DNA of 64,000 nucleotides from Pseudoteredinibacter isoporae (GCF_011602085.1 NZ_JAAONY010000003.1:434001-498000); one strand, 5' to 3'. Counted from the first letter of the stretch, positions 18,958-30,178 are shown. The notes: generated by a model from the letters alone, not told the origin. Program-made: numbers and translations.

Positions 18958-18981
18958 AAATGAGACTGCCAAAAAACGGAT

Positions 18982-19332
18982 ATGGAGACAAGCACCTTGA
19001 AAATCACCTGTTTTATTGAATACCAAATCGACCCATTCAAACGAGAAACGTTTAAACAATACGCCGAAAACTGGGGCGAGATCATCCCCCAATGCGGCGG
19101 AGACTTACTGGGCTATTTCCTCCCCCATGAAGGCAGCAACAACATTGCCTTCGGCCTGATCAGTTTTGACTCCCTTGCCGACTACGAGCGCTATCGCTGT
19201 CGCTTGCGTGAATCCGAGAAAGGCAGGCGCAACTTTGAGCTTGCACAACGCGAGCAGTTTATTCTCAGTGAGAAGCGCAGCTTTCTTGAAGTCGAGCCTT
19301 GCACCTTTAAACGTGAGCCGGAAGGAGTATAG
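18982..19332 (+). CDS. NIPSNAP family protein
   Basis: 116 residues of the dimeric alpha-beta barrel NIPSNAP fold ([47 protein letters not shown]). Bacterial members are small cytoplasmic proteins of unknown catalytic role. The ATG at 18982 has a weak site. A TTG at 18997, five codons later, follows GGAGA and would give MKITCFIEY, so the true start may be there. The next gene begins 2 bases after the stop, so the two are co-translated. Confidence 0.88.
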   Translation: METSTLKITCFIEYQIDPFKRETFKQYAENWGEIIPQCGGDLLGYFLPHEGSNNIAFGLISFDSLADYERYRCRLRESEKGRRNFELAQREQFILSEKRSFLEVEPCTFKREPEGV

Positions 19333-19334
19333 AC

Positions 19335-19646
19335 ATGATCGCTGTACTCTTCGAGGTCATCCCAAAAACCGAGAGCAAAGACCGCTACTTCTCTATTGCC
19401 CAAGCTTTAAAGAGCGAACTCTATACTATTGAAGGTTTTATCTCAGTGGAACGTTTTCAAAGCCTGAACGACAGCGAAAAGTTTTTATCTCTTTCATTCT
19501 GGGAGGATGAAGCAGCCGTATTGCAATGGAAATCACACTTTCAACATCAGACCGCTCAAGATCAGGGCAAAAAGGAAATCTTTAACTCTTTCAGAATACG
19601 TGTTGGCGAGGTAATTCGGGACTACGACTGGCACACCGACGAATAA
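19335..19646 (+). CDS. Antibiotic biosynthesis monooxygenase (ABM) domain protein
   Basis: 103 residues, one ABM/ferredoxin-like dimeric barrel domain: IAVLFEVIPK strand, SIAQALKSELYTIEGFISVERFQSL and FLSLSFWEDEAAVLQWKSH. Related proteins act on quinones or haem, or merely share the fold. GAAGGAG precedes the ATG. Paired with NIPSNAP, which has the same fold, under an ArsR-type regulator. Confidence 0.88.
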   Translation: MIAVLFEVIPKTESKDRYFSIAQALKSELYTIEGFISVERFQSLNDSEKFLSLSFWEDEAAVLQWKSHFQHQTAQDQGKKEIFNSFRIRVGEVIRDYDWHTDE

Positions 19647-19657
19647 GCAACGGACAT

Positions 19658-19686
19658 AAAAAAGCCAGCGTAAACGCTGGCTTTTT
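19658..19686. terminator. Bidirectional intrinsic terminator
   Basis: AAAAAGCCAGCG/CGCTGGCTTTTT with a four-base loop, between the ABM gene and the convergent cysN. A and T runs flank both sides, so it can end both transcripts. Confidence 0.9.
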
Positions 19687-19708
19687 AGAGTGTGCAAGTT
19701 TTTCAAAC

Positions 19709-21157
19709 TTACTTCTTCGCGATGGCTCGCAGATCAACCGCTTGCCAATGCGGGAAGTGTTTGCGCACCAAAGCATTCAACTCGAGTTCAAACTCGGAAA
19801 ATTCATGTTTGGCATCAACAGTTTGAGCCTCAAGAAGCTCGGTAACCATACCTGCGCCAACGGTAATGTTGCTGAGGCGATCAATCACAATAAAGGCGCC
19901 AGTAGCGCGGTTATCCTGATAGGCATCGGCGACAACGGATTGCTCTAACTGCACATCAACCAAGGCAATGTCATTCAGAGACAGCTCATCGGCTTGCAGT
20001 TTTTCCTGAGTATTTACATCGATTCGGTGTTCGATATCAAAGACTCGACCTGGACTCACCTTACTGGCAAATTTAAACAGATAATCCCGACCGGGTTTCA
20101 TTGCACCTTCGGCCATCCACACCAGATGCGCTTTCAGCTGGTTGCTTTGGATCGCTTGATCATCCGTACCGGCTTTTACCAGAGTGTCACCACGGGAAAT
20201 ATCAATCTCGTCTTCCAATGTGATGGTAATGGCTTCACCAGCAAAGGCCTGACTTGGCGTAGAACCATGCACAACGATTTCTTTAACGCGACTCTCTTTC
20301 CCTGACGGCAAAGCTTTAAGCGTATCTCCGACAGCAACCTGTCCCGACGCAACCGTACCGCAGAAACCACGAAAATCCAGATTCGGGCGATTGACGTACT
20401 GAACCGGAAAACGGAAATCGTCCAGGTTTTTATCTTCCGCGATGGATACTGATTCCAAAACCTCCATCAGTGTCGGGCCTTGATACCAAGGGGTTTTTTC
20501 GCTGGCATTGACGACATTGTCGCCTTCCAGCGCCGACATCGGAACAAACTGAATATCAATATCCTGGCCGCCCTGCAAGCCTTTCAGCTCGTCAGCAAAT
20601 TTCAGGTAATCGGCTTTAATGGATTCAAACACGGCTTCATCAAAGCCTTTCAAATCCATTTTGTTTACCGCAACGACCAAATGCTTAATACCCAATAGCG
20701 AAGCAATATAACTGTGGCGACGAGTCTGCGGCATCACGCCGTGACGCGCATCAATCAAAATTACTGCCAGATCACAGGTAGACGCGCCCGTGGCCATGTT
20801 ACGGGTGTACTGCTCATGCCCCGGGGTATCAGCAATAATGTACTTTCGTTTGGCGGTAGAAAAATAACGGTAGGCAACATCAATGGTAATGCCCTGCTCG
20901 CGCTCGGCTTGCAAACCATCGACCAGCAAGGCCAAATCAATTTTTTCACCGGTCGTACCGTGCTTACCAGTATCGGCCTGGACCGCTTCCAACTGATCTT
21001 CATAAATCATTTTGCTGTCGTGCAGCAAACGACCAATCAAAGTGGACTTACCATCGTCTACGGAACCACAAGTCAGGAAACGCAAAAGCTCCTTGCGCTC
21101 GTGCTGGGCCAGATAGGCATGAATATCTTCAGCAATCAAATCGGATTGGTGGGACAT
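19709..21157 (-). CDS. cysN: Sulfate adenylyltransferase GTPase subunit
   Basis: 482 residues. EF-Tu-like GTPase that drives ATP sulfurylase activity of CysD in assimilatory sulfate activation. G-motifs: GSVDDGKST (Walker A), [12 protein letters not shown] (G3) and NKMD (G4). It ends without a CysC (APS kinase) extension, unlike CysNC fusions of about 630 residues, so APS kinase must be encoded elsewhere. The start codon shares one base with the cysD stop (TAATG). Confidence 0.97.
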   Translation of the reverse strand: MSHQSDLIAEDIHAYLAQHERKELLRFLTCGSVDDGKSTLIGRLLHDSKMIYEDQLEAVQADTGKHGTTGEKIDLALLVDGLQAEREQGITIDVAYRYFSTAKRKYIIADTPGHEQYTRNMATGASTCDLAVILIDARHGVMPQTRRHSYIASLLGIKHLVVAVNKMDLKGFDEAVFESIKADYLKFADELKGLQGGQDIDIQFVPMSALEGDNVVNASEKTPWYQGPTLMEVLESVSIAEDKNLDDFRFPVQYVNRPNLDFRGFCGTVASGQVAVGDTLKALPSGKESRVKEIVVHGSTPSQAFAGEAITITLEDEIDISRGDTLVKAGTDDQAIQSNQLKAHLVWMAEGAMKPGRDYLFKFASKVSPGRVFDIEHRIDVNTQEKLQADELSLNDIALVDVQLEQSVVADAYQDNRATGAFIVIDRLSNITVGAGMVTELLEAQTVDAKHEFSEFELELNALVRKHFPHWQAVDLRAIAKK

Positions 21158-22077
21158 TAGAAATAGCCCTCCTGTTTTTTCTTCTCCATCGACCCCGAAC
21201 TGTCGTGATCGATCACGCGGCCTTGTCGCTCAGATGTGGTGGTGAGCAACATTTCCTGAATAATATCCGGCAGAGTATCCGCTTCGGATTCCACGGCGCC
21301 GGTTAACGGGTAACAACCCAGGGTACGGAAGCGCACCATTTTTTCCTGTACCTCTTCGCCTTCTTCCAAAGGCATGCGATCGTCGTCAACCATAATCAAT
21401 ACGCCATCGCGTTCAACGACCGGACGCTTCTCAGCCAGATACAACGGTACAATTGGAATGTCTTCCAGGTGGATGTACTGCCAGATATCCAGCTCGGTCC
21501 AGTTGGATAATGGGAATACGCGAATGCTTTCGCCTTTGTCTACCTTGCCGTTGTAGATATTCCACAGTTCCGGACGCTGGTTTTTCGGGTCCCAGCGATG
21601 ATGTTTGTCCCGGAAAGAATACACTCGCTCTTTCGCACGGGACTTTTCTTCGTCACGACGCGCACCACCAAAAGCGGCATCGAAACCGTATTTATCCAGC
21701 GCTTGCTTCAGAGCGGCGGTTTTCATGATGTCAGTGTGTTTGGCACTGCCATGGGTAAATGGACCAACGCCCATTTCCACACCTTCCTGATTGATATGCA
21801 CAATCAGGTCCCAGCCCAACTCTTTAACGCGTTGATCACGAAACTCAATCATCTCGCGGAATTTCCAGGTGGTATCCACGTGCATCAGGGGAAATGGCGG
21901 CTTACCCGGGTAAAAGGCTTTCATCGCCAGATGCATCATCACGGCGGAATCTTTGCCCACGGAGTACAACATCACGGGGTTATCAAACTCCGCGGCCACT
22001 TCACGGATAATATGAATACTCTCCGCTTCTAACTGTTTCAAGTGCGTTAACTGCGCTTGCGAGGCTGCTTCGGACAT
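21157..22077 (-). CDS. cysD: Sulfate adenylyltransferase catalytic subunit
   Basis: 306 residues. ATP:sulfate adenylyltransferase forming APS from sulfate. The PP-loop [17 protein letters not shown] lies near residue 45, followed by [17 protein letters not shown] and [18 protein letters not shown] five codons upstream is open, but the ATG at 22077 (MSEAASQ) fits the family and has an AGAGA site. First gene of cysDN. Confidence 0.97.
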   Translation of the reverse strand: MSEAASQAQLTHLKQLEAESIHIIREVAAEFDNPVMLYSVGKDSAVMMHLAMKAFYPGKPPFPLMHVDTTWKFREMIEFRDQRVKELGWDLIVHINQEGVEMGVGPFTHGSAKHTDIMKTAALKQALDKYGFDAAFGGARRDEEKSRAKERVYSFRDKHHRWDPKNQRPELWNIYNGKVDKGESIRVFPLSNWTELDIWQYIHLEDIPIVPLYLAEKRPVVERDGVLIMVDDDRMPLEEGEEVQEKMVRFRTLGCYPLTGAVESEADTLPDIIQEMLLTTTSERQGRVIDHDSSGSMEKKKQEGYF

Positions 22078-22150
22078 GGTCGTCTCTTTCAATTGCTATG
22101 CAGGCTGAATGTAATCGTTTCCGGGGTGGGAACGCCAAAAACAGGCATGC

Positions 22151-22169
22151 ACCCGCCACCCGGGCGGGC
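22151..22169 (-). terminator. Hairpin after tyrA-aroA
   Basis: On the minus strand GCCCGCC/GGCGGGT (7 bp, short loop) is followed a few bases later by TGTTTTT. It lies between the end of tyrA-aroA and cysD. Confidence 0.5.
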
Positions 22170-22197
22170 ACATTATAAAAAATCTTTTACCGAAAGG

Positions 22198-24441
22198 TTA
22201 ACGACTCTTTACTTCTAAGCTTATGCCGGAAGATTGCGCCAATTCGACAAAAGTCGGGAAGGATGTCGCCACATTGGCGGTGTCGCAAACCACAATGGTA
22301 TCGCTGGCCCGCAGCCCAGCAATGGTAAACGACATGGCGATACGGTGGTCGTGGTGGCTCTCAACCTGACCGCCACTGAAGACCTCGGCCTGAGTGCCCT
22401 TACCCTGAATAATAATGCCATCCGGAGTCGCTTGAGCATCAATACCCAGACTCACCAAACCATCAGCCATCACTTGAATGCGGTCGCTTTCCTTCACACG
22501 AAGTTCTTCGGCACCGGTAAGAACCGTTTCTCCCTCAGCACAGGCCGCCGCGATGAACAGGGCTGGAAATTCGTCAATAGCCAGGGGCACCTGATCTTGA
22601 GGAATGCGAATGCCTTTCAGAGGCTGGTAGCGAATGCGAACATCCGCTACCGGTTCACCACCCACCTCGCGTTCGTTTTGCAAGGTTAGATCCGCACCCA
22701 TTTCCCGGAGAATATTCACCACACCAACACGGGTTGGGTTCATGCCCACATGTTGCAGAGTCACATCGGAACCGGGGGCAATCGCTGCCGCTACCATAAA
22801 GAAAGTAGCCGAGGAGATATCCGCTGGCACCTCAATTTGACAGGCTTTCAGCTGACCACCGCCCTGCAGACTGATGCGGTCACCTTCCCGCTTCACCTCA
22901 TAGCCAAAACCACGCAGCATGCGCTCGGTATGATCACGAGTTGGCGCAGGCTCACTCACCGAGGTTTCGCCATCGGCATACAAGCCTGCCAGCAACACGC
23001 AGGATTTCACCTGGGCACTGGCCATTGGCATATCATAATGAATGCCACTCAAACCTTTATTGGCGCTGATCACCATCGGCGGGCGACCATTTTCGGCGGT
23101 ATTCACTTCGGCACCCATCTCACGCAATGGAATCGCTACCCGATTCATCGGGCGCTTGTTCAGAGAAACATCGCCACTCATTTCACTGGCGAAGCTCTGC
23201 CCGGCCAGAATACCGGCCAGCAAACGCATGGACGTGCCGGAATTTCCCACATAGAGCTTGCCCGGAGGCGCCTGCAAACCGTTCAGGCCAACACCGTGAA
23301 TACGTACCCGGCCTTTTTCAGGACCTTCGATCACCACTCCCATATCGCGGAACGCCTGCAGGGTCGCCAAGGCGTCTTCACCTTCCAGAAAGCCTTCCAC
23401 CTCAGTAACGCCCTCAGCCAGTGAACCGAGCATGATCGAACGGTGGGAAATGGATTTATCACCGGGAACACGCAGCTCGCCTTTTACACTGCCGCCGGGC
23501 TGCACATGGTAATCAATAATGGTTTGCTCTGTATCTTGCATGGTGTGGGTATACGCTCTTTGTTCTAATAAGGTGGTGAAGTGATCCCTCGCCGCTTTCG
23601 CGCGGGTAAACACCCCCAATAAATGTTCGCTGTTTTCGTTTTCGATGGCGTCGCGCAAGCGATTAAGATTCTCGGAAAACATGGTCAGGGAATCGAGAAT
23701 GCTGTTTTTATTGGCCAGCATTATGTCGTGCCACATCACCGGATCGCTCGAAGCTATTCGAGTAAAGTCGCGAAAGCCGCCCGCCGCATACCGAAAAATA
23801 TTTTCGTTTTCCGAATCATGGGCCAGTGTATCGACCAGGGAATAGGCAATCACATGGGGAAGATGGGAAGTCGCCGCCAGCACTTCATCATGCTCGGCGA
23901 CATCCATTTCCAGTACCTCGGCACCGACTGCCTGCCACAGCTCACGAACTAACTTGATATGCTCGGTCCCGGAATCTTTATGAGGTGTCAGGATAACGCG
24001 GTGATCAATATAGAGTTCAGCATTAGCGGCCGTCACGCCACTTTTTTCAGCGCCGGCAATCGGGTGTCCCGGTACCAATTGTGCGGGTAATTCACCATAG
24101 GCCGCCCTGGCAGCCTCAATCACACTGCCTTTCACACTGGCACCGTCGGTAATGGTTACCTGATCAGACAGCTTGGCTTTGATATCTGCAAGGGTGGCTT
24201 CCACAGCCAAGGTCGGAACAGAAACAAACACCACATCACCCGCACCCAGGGCCGGGGAAATGTTCGCTAAATCGGTAAAGGCTTGATCCACAACACCGAG
24301 CTCTATGGCGTCGTGACAGGTTTGTTCACGTCGGGCAATACCGATGACCGACTCGCATAGATCGCGTTCACGAGCAGCCTTTGCCAGACTGCCGCCAATT
24401 AAGCCGATACCAATGACGACCAAACGTTTGCATTGGCTCAT
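22198..24441 (-). CDS. Fused prephenate dehydrogenase / EPSP synthase
   Basis: 747 residues. Residues about 1-295 are TyrA (dinucleotide motif VVIGIGLIGGSLAKAARE, PGHPIAGAEKSG, SHLPHVIAYSL), making 4-hydroxyphenylpyruvate. Residues about 310-747 are AroA (PGDKSISHRSIMLGSLAEG, LYVGNSGTSMRLLAG, EELRVKESDRI), making 5-enolpyruvylshikimate-3-phosphate. This fusion is known from pseudomonads and relatives. It starts 12 bases after pheA. In Pseudomonas the same block also carries hisC before it and cmk after it; both are absent here. Confidence 0.96.
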   Translation of the reverse strand: MSQCKRLVVIGIGLIGGSLAKAARERDLCESVIGIARREQTCHDAIELGVVDQAFTDLANISPALGAGDVVFVSVPTLAVEATLADIKAKLSDQVTITDGASVKGSVIEAARAAYGELPAQLVPGHPIAGAEKSGVTAANAELYIDHRVILTPHKDSGTEHIKLVRELWQAVGAEVLEMDVAEHDEVLAATSHLPHVIAYSLVDTLAHDSENENIFRYAAGGFRDFTRIASSDPVMWHDIMLANKNSILDSLTMFSENLNRLRDAIENENSEHLLGVFTRAKAARDHFTTLLEQRAYTHTMQDTEQTIIDYHVQPGGSVKGELRVPGDKSISHRSIMLGSLAEGVTEVEGFLEGEDALATLQAFRDMGVVIEGPEKGRVRIHGVGLNGLQAPPGKLYVGNSGTSMRLLAGILAGQSFASEMSGDVSLNKRPMNRVAIPLREMGAEVNTAENGRPPMVISANKGLSGIHYDMPMASAQVKSCVLLAGLYADGETSVSEPAPTRDHTERMLRGFGYEVKREGDRISLQGGGQLKACQIEVPADISSATFFMVAAAIAPGSDVTLQHVGMNPTRVGVVNILREMGADLTLQNEREVGGEPVADVRIRYQPLKGIRIPQDQVPLAIDEFPALFIAAACAEGETVLTGAEELRVKESDRIQVMADGLVSLGIDAQATPDGIIIQGKGTQAEVFSGGQVESHHDHRIAMSFTIAGLRASDTIVVCDTANVATSFPTFVELAQSSGISLEVKSR

Positions 24442-24453
24442 AGTCTGGCCCCT

Positions 24454-25581
24454 TTATAAAACAGCTTCAGGGTAAGAGCCCAGAACTCTTAAATCTGCCG
24501 CTTTCGCGCCCACTTCATCCAGGGCTTTTTTCACGATAGCGTCTTCAATATGGCCGGAGAAATCGATAAAGAATACGTAATTCCAGGTGCCGGACGCCGC
24601 GGGGCGAGTTTCCACGCGAGTCAGATCAATACCGTACACATGGAAGGGCTGGAGTAAGTCATGCAAGGCACCAGGCTCATTGCGCATGGCAACCACAACA
24701 GACGTTTTGTCTTTGCCGCTGGCCAAAACTTTTTGCGTACCGATAATCAAGAAGCGCGTGGAGTTATCCGGCTGATCTTCAATTTTTTCGGCATGTACTT
24801 TTAAGTCATACAAATCTGCCGCCATTTGCCCGGCAATGGCGGCGGCGTTCCACTCACCTTTCAAACGCTTGGCGGCGTCGGCATTACTGCTTACGGCAAC
24901 GCGCTCGGCATTCGGGTAATGGGCATCCAACCACTTACGGCACTGAGCCAGTGACTGGGAATGGGAATAGATTCGCGTGATGCTATCGGTCTTGGTCACG
25001 TCTGAAACCAACAGATGCTGGTGAATGCGCAATTCTACTTCACCACAGATTTGCAGATTGGAACCCATGAAATTATCCAGAGTGTGATTCACAACACCCT
25101 CGGTGGAATTTTCAACCGGTACCACACCGTAATTCACCGCACCGGCTTCCACCTCACGGAACACTTCATCAATCGCCGAAAACGGCATGGCTACCGCAGA
25201 ATGACCAAAATGCTTCAGTGCAGCCTGCTGGGTAAACGTCCCTTCCGGACCAAGATAAGCCACTTTGGTTGGTTCTTCCAAAGCCAGACAGGCGGACATA
25301 ATTTCACGAAACAGGCGCGCCATTTCTTCGTCGTCCAGCGGACCATTGTTCATAGACATCGCTTTGCGCAGCACATTGGCTTCGCGCTCGGGACGATAAT
25401 ACACCACCGGATCGGTGCTGCCGGCAGCCTCCAAGGCCGCTTTTTTTACGTCGGCAACACTCTGCGCACAACGCGCACGTTCACTGATGAGCTGACAGAT
25501 TTCATTGTCGATACGATCAATTTCGTTGCGCAGCTGGCTTAATTGCGCCTCATTGGCTGGGGTATTTTCTTGCTCTGACAT
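24454..25581 (-). CDS. pheA: Chorismate mutase / prephenate dehydratase
   Basis: 375 residues in three domains: AroQ chorismate mutase (about 12-95, LRNEIDRIDNEICQLISERA), prephenate dehydratase (about 105-285, YLGPEGTFTQQAA, VPVENSTEGVVNHTLD, DNSTRFLIIG) and an ACT phenylalanine-binding domain (from about 295, GALHDLLQPF and ETRP). Converts chorismate to phenylpyruvate with feedback inhibition by phenylalanine. Co-transcribed with tyrA-aroA. Confidence 0.97.
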   Translation of the reverse strand: MSEQENTPANEAQLSQLRNEIDRIDNEICQLISERARCAQSVADVKKAALEAAGSTDPVVYYRPEREANVLRKAMSMNNGPLDDEEMARLFREIMSACLALEEPTKVAYLGPEGTFTQQAALKHFGHSAVAMPFSAIDEVFREVEAGAVNYGVVPVENSTEGVVNHTLDNFMGSNLQICGEVELRIHQHLLVSDVTKTDSITRIYSHSQSLAQCRKWLDAHYPNAERVAVSSNADAAKRLKGEWNAAAIAGQMAADLYDLKVHAEKIEDQPDNSTRFLIIGTQKVLASGKDKTSVVVAMRNEPGALHDLLQPFHVYGIDLTRVETRPAASGTWNYVFFIDFSGHIEDAIVKKALDEVGAKAADLRVLGSYPEAVL

Positions 25582-25721
25582 GATACTTACTTTGCTATTG
25601 GCTGAGCTTTACTGCCTTGCTGGCCGTGATGCTCTGTTTACTTGAATATATGTTTTATCAGTAATGCGTTTATGGTGTAAACCTTGGAGCGCAATTTTCT
25701 TTGCGACCCCAGAATTTAAAC

Positions 25722-25747
25722 AGCCCGATCAGTAGTACTGTCGGGCT
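25722..25747 (-). terminator. Hairpin after gyrA
   Basis: AGCCCGA/TCGGGCT with a 12-base loop, 75 bases downstream of the gyrA stop. The minus-strand 3' side has only GTTTAAATT, so it is a weak terminator on that strand. The plus-strand side ends TTTT. Confidence 0.5.
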
Positions 25748-25821
25748 TTTATGATTACTTACGCCCTTCTACGCGGGGCGTTCTTTACAGCGTGTTATAG
25801 CGCTGTTTTACAACAGCAATA

Positions 25822-28410
25822 TTACGCTTCGCTGTTATCGGCGTCTTCGCCTTCAGAACCTTCGACGTCTTCAGCATCGGATTCTTCGATGCGTTCAACG
25901 CCAATCAGGTGCTCACCTTCTTTCAGCTTGATCATGCGCACACCCTGAGTATTACGACTCATGATAGACACTTCATCAACACGGGTTCGAACCAGCGTTC
26001 CCTGATCGGAAATCAACATGATTTCGTCACCTTCGAAAACCTGAACACCACCCACCAGAGGACCGTTACGCTCACTCACCTGCATGGCGATCACACCCTG
26101 GGTACCACGGCCCTTGGTTGGGAAGTCATCCACCTGAGTTTGCTTACCATAACCGTTTTCGCTCAAGGTCATCACACGACCACCGTCCTGAGGAATCACC
26201 ATGGAGATAACGGTCTGGCCTTCCTGCAAGCGAATGCCTCGAACACCGCGAGAGGTTCGGCCCATGGCGCGCACATCGGATTCTTTAAAGCGTGCGGCTT
26301 TACCCGCAGAGGACAGCAACAGAACATCATTGGTGCCTTCGGTAATCGCCGTACCCACCAGTTCATTACCCTCTTCCAAGTCGATCGCAATCAGACCGGA
26401 GCTACGCGGGCGAGAGAATTGAGTCAGAGCGGTTTTCTTCACTGTACCGTTGGCCGTTGCCATAAAGATAAAGTGATCATCGTTGTATTCTTTTACCGGC
26501 AGGATCGAGGTAATACGCTCGTTCTCTTCCAGAGGCAACAAATTCACCATTGGGCGACCACGTGACTGACGGCCTGCCACAGGAATTTGGTAGACCTTTA
26601 ACCAATATACTTTACCGGCATTGGTAAAACACAAAATCGTGTCATGGGTGCTGGCAATCAACAGATGCTCAACAAAGTCTTCGTCTTTCACGGCGGTAGC
26701 CGCTTTACCCATACCACCGCGGCGCTGGGCCTGGTAATCGGTGAGGGGTTGAGTCTTGGCGTAACCGCCGTGGGAAATGGTCACCACACGATCTTCTTCG
26801 GTGATCAGATCTTCTACGGTCAAATCCTGCTGGGAGTGCTGAATCGCGGTGCGACGCTCATCACCGTAGCTGGCAACCACATCCTGCAATTCTTCGCGAA
26901 TAACTTCCATCAATCGCGTCGCGCTGCCCAGAATTTCCAAATAGCCGGCGATTTGCTCCAGACGCTCTTTGTATTCAGCCAGCAGCTTGTCGTGCTCCAT
27001 ACCCGTCAGGCGGTGCAGGCGCAATTCCAGAATGGCCTGAGCCTGGGCTTCCGACAAATAGTATTTGCCATCGCGCAAACCAAATTCCGGACCGAGGTCT
27101 TCAGGACGACAAGCTCCCTGCTCCAGGCGCTCGATAAAATCACCAATATCACTGGTTTCCCAACCACGCCCCATCAAACCGGCTTTGGCTTCGGCCGGAC
27201 TTGGCGAAGACTTGATCAGTTCAATGACGGGATCAATATTCGCAATCGCAACCGTTAAACCTTCCAAAATATGACCGCGCTCGCGAGCTTTACGCAGCAG
27301 GTAAACCGTACGGCGAGTGACCACTTCACGGCGGTGCAATACAAAATACTCAAGCAATTGTTTGAGGTTCAGTACGCGAGGCTGCCCGTCAACCAGAGCA
27401 ACTACGTTGATGCCAAATACCGACTGCAACTGAGTCTGGGCATACAGGTTGTTCAGCATAACTTCGCCGGACTCGCCGCGTTTCATTTCGATCACAACGC
27501 GCAAACCGTCTTTATCCGACTCGTCGCGCAGACCATCGCTGGCAATACCTTCAATCTTCTTGTCTTTAACCAGCTCAGCGATTTTCTCGATCAAACGCGC
27601 TTTGTTCACCTGGTAGGGAATCTCGTGAACGATAATCGTGTCGCGGTTGGTCTTTTCGTTGTGAATAACCTCCGCCTTGGCACGCACATAGATACGACCG
27701 CGACCCGTGCGGTAGGCCTGCACAATACCAGCACGGCCATTAATGATACCGGCGGTAGGAAAATCAGGGCCCGGGATAATTTCCATCAGCTCATCGATGG
27801 TAATTTCGGGGTTGTCGATCAAAGCCAGGCAACCATTGACGACTTCGGTCAGGTTGTGAGGCGGGATATTGGTCGCCATACCCACCGCAATACCGGAGGA
27901 ACCATTGACCAGCAGGTTCGGAATACGGGTTGGCAACACTTCGGGAATTTGTTCAGTATCGTCGTAGTTCGGCACATAGTCGACGGTTTCTTTGTCGAGA
28001 TCGGCCAGCAGATCGTGGGATATTTTCTGCATGCGGATTTCGGTATAACGCATTGCCGCCGCGCCATCACCATCGATAGAACCGAAGTTACCCTGCCCGT
28101 CCACCAGCATGTAGCGCAAGGAAAATGGCTGGGCCATACGAACGATGGTGTCGTATACAGCGGAATCACCGTGCGGGTGATATTTACCGATTACATCACC
28201 AACCACACGGGCCGACTTTTTATACGCCTTGTTCCAGTCGTTGCCCAATTCGTTCATGGCGAACAGCACCCGGCGATGCACCGGTTTCAAGCCATCACGC
28301 ACATCAGGCAAGGCGCGCCCAACAATAACGCTCATGGCGTAGTCCAGATAGGACTGCTTCAGTTCGTCTTCAATATTGATTGGTGATACTTCTTTTGCCA
28401 AATCGCCCAT
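25822..28410 (-). CDS. gyrA: DNA gyrase subunit A
   Basis: 862 residues. Breakage-reunion subunit of the type II topoisomerase that introduces negative supercoils. The active-site tyrosine is Tyr122 (AMRYTEIRM). The quinolone-determining region [20 protein letters not shown] keeps the susceptible-type Ser83 and Asp87. The C-terminal beta-pinwheel contains the GyrA box-like QRRGGMGK. It ends in a very acidic tail (about 20 residues), which in some species tunes supercoiling. Serine biosynthesis gene serC, often next to it in pseudomonads, is missing. Confidence 0.98.
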   Translation of the reverse strand: MGDLAKEVSPINIEDELKQSYLDYAMSVIVGRALPDVRDGLKPVHRRVLFAMNELGNDWNKAYKKSARVVGDVIGKYHPHGDSAVYDTIVRMAQPFSLRYMLVDGQGNFGSIDGDGAAAMRYTEIRMQKISHDLLADLDKETVDYVPNYDDTEQIPEVLPTRIPNLLVNGSSGIAVGMATNIPPHNLTEVVNGCLALIDNPEITIDELMEIIPGPDFPTAGIINGRAGIVQAYRTGRGRIYVRAKAEVIHNEKTNRDTIIVHEIPYQVNKARLIEKIAELVKDKKIEGIASDGLRDESDKDGLRVVIEMKRGESGEVMLNNLYAQTQLQSVFGINVVALVDGQPRVLNLKQLLEYFVLHRREVVTRRTVYLLRKARERGHILEGLTVAIANIDPVIELIKSSPSPAEAKAGLMGRGWETSDIGDFIERLEQGACRPEDLGPEFGLRDGKYYLSEAQAQAILELRLHRLTGMEHDKLLAEYKERLEQIAGYLEILGSATRLMEVIREELQDVVASYGDERRTAIQHSQQDLTVEDLITEEDRVVTISHGGYAKTQPLTDYQAQRRGGMGKAATAVKDEDFVEHLLIASTHDTILCFTNAGKVYWLKVYQIPVAGRQSRGRPMVNLLPLEENERITSILPVKEYNDDHFIFMATANGTVKKTALTQFSRPRSSGLIAIDLEEGNELVGTAITEGTNDVLLLSSAGKAARFKESDVRAMGRTSRGVRGIRLQEGQTVISMVIPQDGGRVMTLSENGYGKQTQVDDFPTKGRGTQGVIAMQVSERNGPLVGGVQVFEGDEIMLISDQGTLVRTRVDEVSIMSRNTQGVRMIKLKEGEHLIGVERIEESDAEDVEGSEGEDADNSEA

Positions 28411-28861
28411 AAACGATCGCTTTCCTTATTATGCCTGTCTTTTCATGCCCTGCTGCTTAGCAAGCGCATCAACTGAGCTTGCTACACCGGCCATTTCTGG
28501 CCACCTGGCCTTTCAATTGTCCGCTGCAGGATGCTGATTGCCGTCCCCCACATGAAGGGCTATAGAGCCACTTCTGCGGCGCACCATTTAGCGAACACAT
28601 AAAGGCTCAAATCTTACCATAAAATCATGTACTTGGGGCATTTCTGAGCACCTCAGGGGCATTTGAAGGGGATTCCCGAGAGAATTGATCAAAATGACAT
28701 AATTTATCGGGCCCAAGAAGCGTATAATGCCCCTCACACTGGAAACCCAACATCCAAAAATAAGGTGCCCGAAGACAGCGGCACCGGTAAAAATCGATAA
28801 ATAAGCACGCCCCATCGAATCGGATACGGGGCATTTGACCCGAAGAGGCCTTACACACTTT
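28411..28861. promoter_or_regulatory. Divergent gyrA/mtaD intergenic region
   Basis: 451 bases without a gene. A perfect -10 box TATAAT lies at 28723-28728 on the plus strand, about 135 bases before mtaD. The matching -35 is poor, so a promoter is only probable. Stretches on the minus strand that read open show no family features. No RNA element was recognised. Confidence 0.4.
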
Positions 28862-30178
28862 ATGTCACAAGCGATAGATCAACTGATCCACTGCCGCTGG
28901 CTCATTACTATGGACAGCGAGCGCCGAGTACTGGAAAACCACAGCATCGCCATTAAGGATGGCAAGATCGCCGCGATTATCCCCACCGCCGAAGCGGAGG
29001 AGCAGTTCAATACCAACGAATGCATCTCCCTCGAACAACACATTGCCCTGCCCGGACTGGTCAACACCCATGGCCACTTGGCTATGAACCTGTTACGCGG
29101 CTATGCCGATGACTACCCCTTGCACGACTGGCTCAATGACCACATCTGGCCAGCCGAAGGAAAGTTTGTCAGCCATGACTTCGTCGCCGATGGCGCCCGC
29201 TTGGCCATGGCAGAAATGATTCGTGGTGGCACCACAGCCTTTAGCGACAACTATTTCTTCCCGGAGGCCGTAGCCGAAGTCTGCGCCGAAGTGGGTATGC
29301 GCGGCAGCCTGTACAGCCCAATTCTGAACTTCCCGACAGCCTGGGGCTCCGGTCCGGAAGAAACCATCCCCAAAAGCTGCGCACTGATTGAGCAATATCA
29401 GGAGCACCCGCTGGTGAACATCGGTTTTGGTCCTCACGCGCCCTACACCGTCAGCAATGAAGCCTTCACCGAAATCGCCAAACAGGAAGCCAAGTACAAA
29501 TGTGGCGTCATGGTTCACCTGCAGGAAACCCAGAAAGAGGTGGACGATTCCATCGCTGAACACGGCAAGCGCCCGACTCAGCGCCTGAATGATCTTGGTG
29601 TAATGAATGAGCGCACCCAGTGTGTTCACATGACCGCCGTTAGCGATGAAGATATTACCGTTTTGCAAGCGAGCAAAAGCCATGTGGTGCACTGCCCGGA
29701 ATCCAATCTGAAACTGGCCAGCGGCTTCTGCCCAACCGAACGATTACGCAAAGCCGGCGTAAACGTTTCCCTGGGAACCGATGGCGCCGCCAGTAATAAC
29801 GATCTGGACATGCTCAGTGAAATGCGCACAGCCTCTATGCTCGCCAAAGCCGTTGCCGACGACGCCAGCGCCCTCAATGCCATGGACAGCTTGGCCATGG
29901 CCACCATCGACGGTGCCAAAGCACTGAATATCGACAGCTATACTGGCAGTCTGGAAGTTGGCAAAGCGGCCGATATCGCCACCGTAGAACTGAGCGCGCT
30001 GAATGCTCTGCCCATGTACGACCCGGTCAGCTATCTGGTGTACACAAACTGTAGCCACCAGGTGAGTGACGTTTGGGTTGCAGGTGAACGCCTGTTGGCC
30101 GCCGGCGTGCTTCAAACGATAGACGAAGGCGCCCTGCGCGAAAATGCCCAGCAGTGGCAGGCCAAAATTAAAGGCTAA
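28862..30178 (+). CDS. mtaD: 5'-methylthioadenosine/S-adenosylhomocysteine deaminase-like amidohydrolase
   Basis: 438 residues of the TRZ/ATZ amidohydrolase family. Metal ligands: HGHLAMNLLRG (two His), GPHAPYTVS, MVHLQET and GTDGAASNNDLD. Family members deaminate MTA or SAH in methionine-cycle salvage; the gene order mtaD-ubiG-mupP-yciK matches Pseudomonas, supporting that assignment. The frame opens at a TTG at 28835, but the ATG at 28862 (MSQAIDQLIHCRWLI) fits homologues. Confidence 0.9.
   Translation: MSQAIDQLIHCRWLITMDSERRVLENHSIAIKDGKIAAIIPTAEAEEQFNTNECISLEQHIALPGLVNTHGHLAMNLLRGYADDYPLHDWLNDHIWPAEGKFVSHDFVADGARLAMAEMIRGGTTAFSDNYFFPEAVAEVCAEVGMRGSLYSPILNFPTAWGSGPEETIPKSCALIEQYQEHPLVNIGFGPHAPYTVSNEAFTEIAKQEAKYKCGVMVHLQETQKEVDDSIAEHGKRPTQRLNDLGVMNERTQCVHMTAVSDEDITVLQASKSHVVHCPESNLKLASGFCPTERLRKAGVNVSLGTDGAASNNDLDMLSEMRTASMLAKAVADDASALNAMDSLAMATIDGAKALNIDSYTGSLEVGKAADIATVELSALNALPMYDPVSYLVYTNCSHQVSDVWVAGERLLAAGVLQTIDEGALRENAQQWQAKIKG

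Noticed and set aside
25822-28410. Quinolone-resistance changes in gyrA
   Set aside because: Ser83 and Asp87 are the susceptible-type residues.
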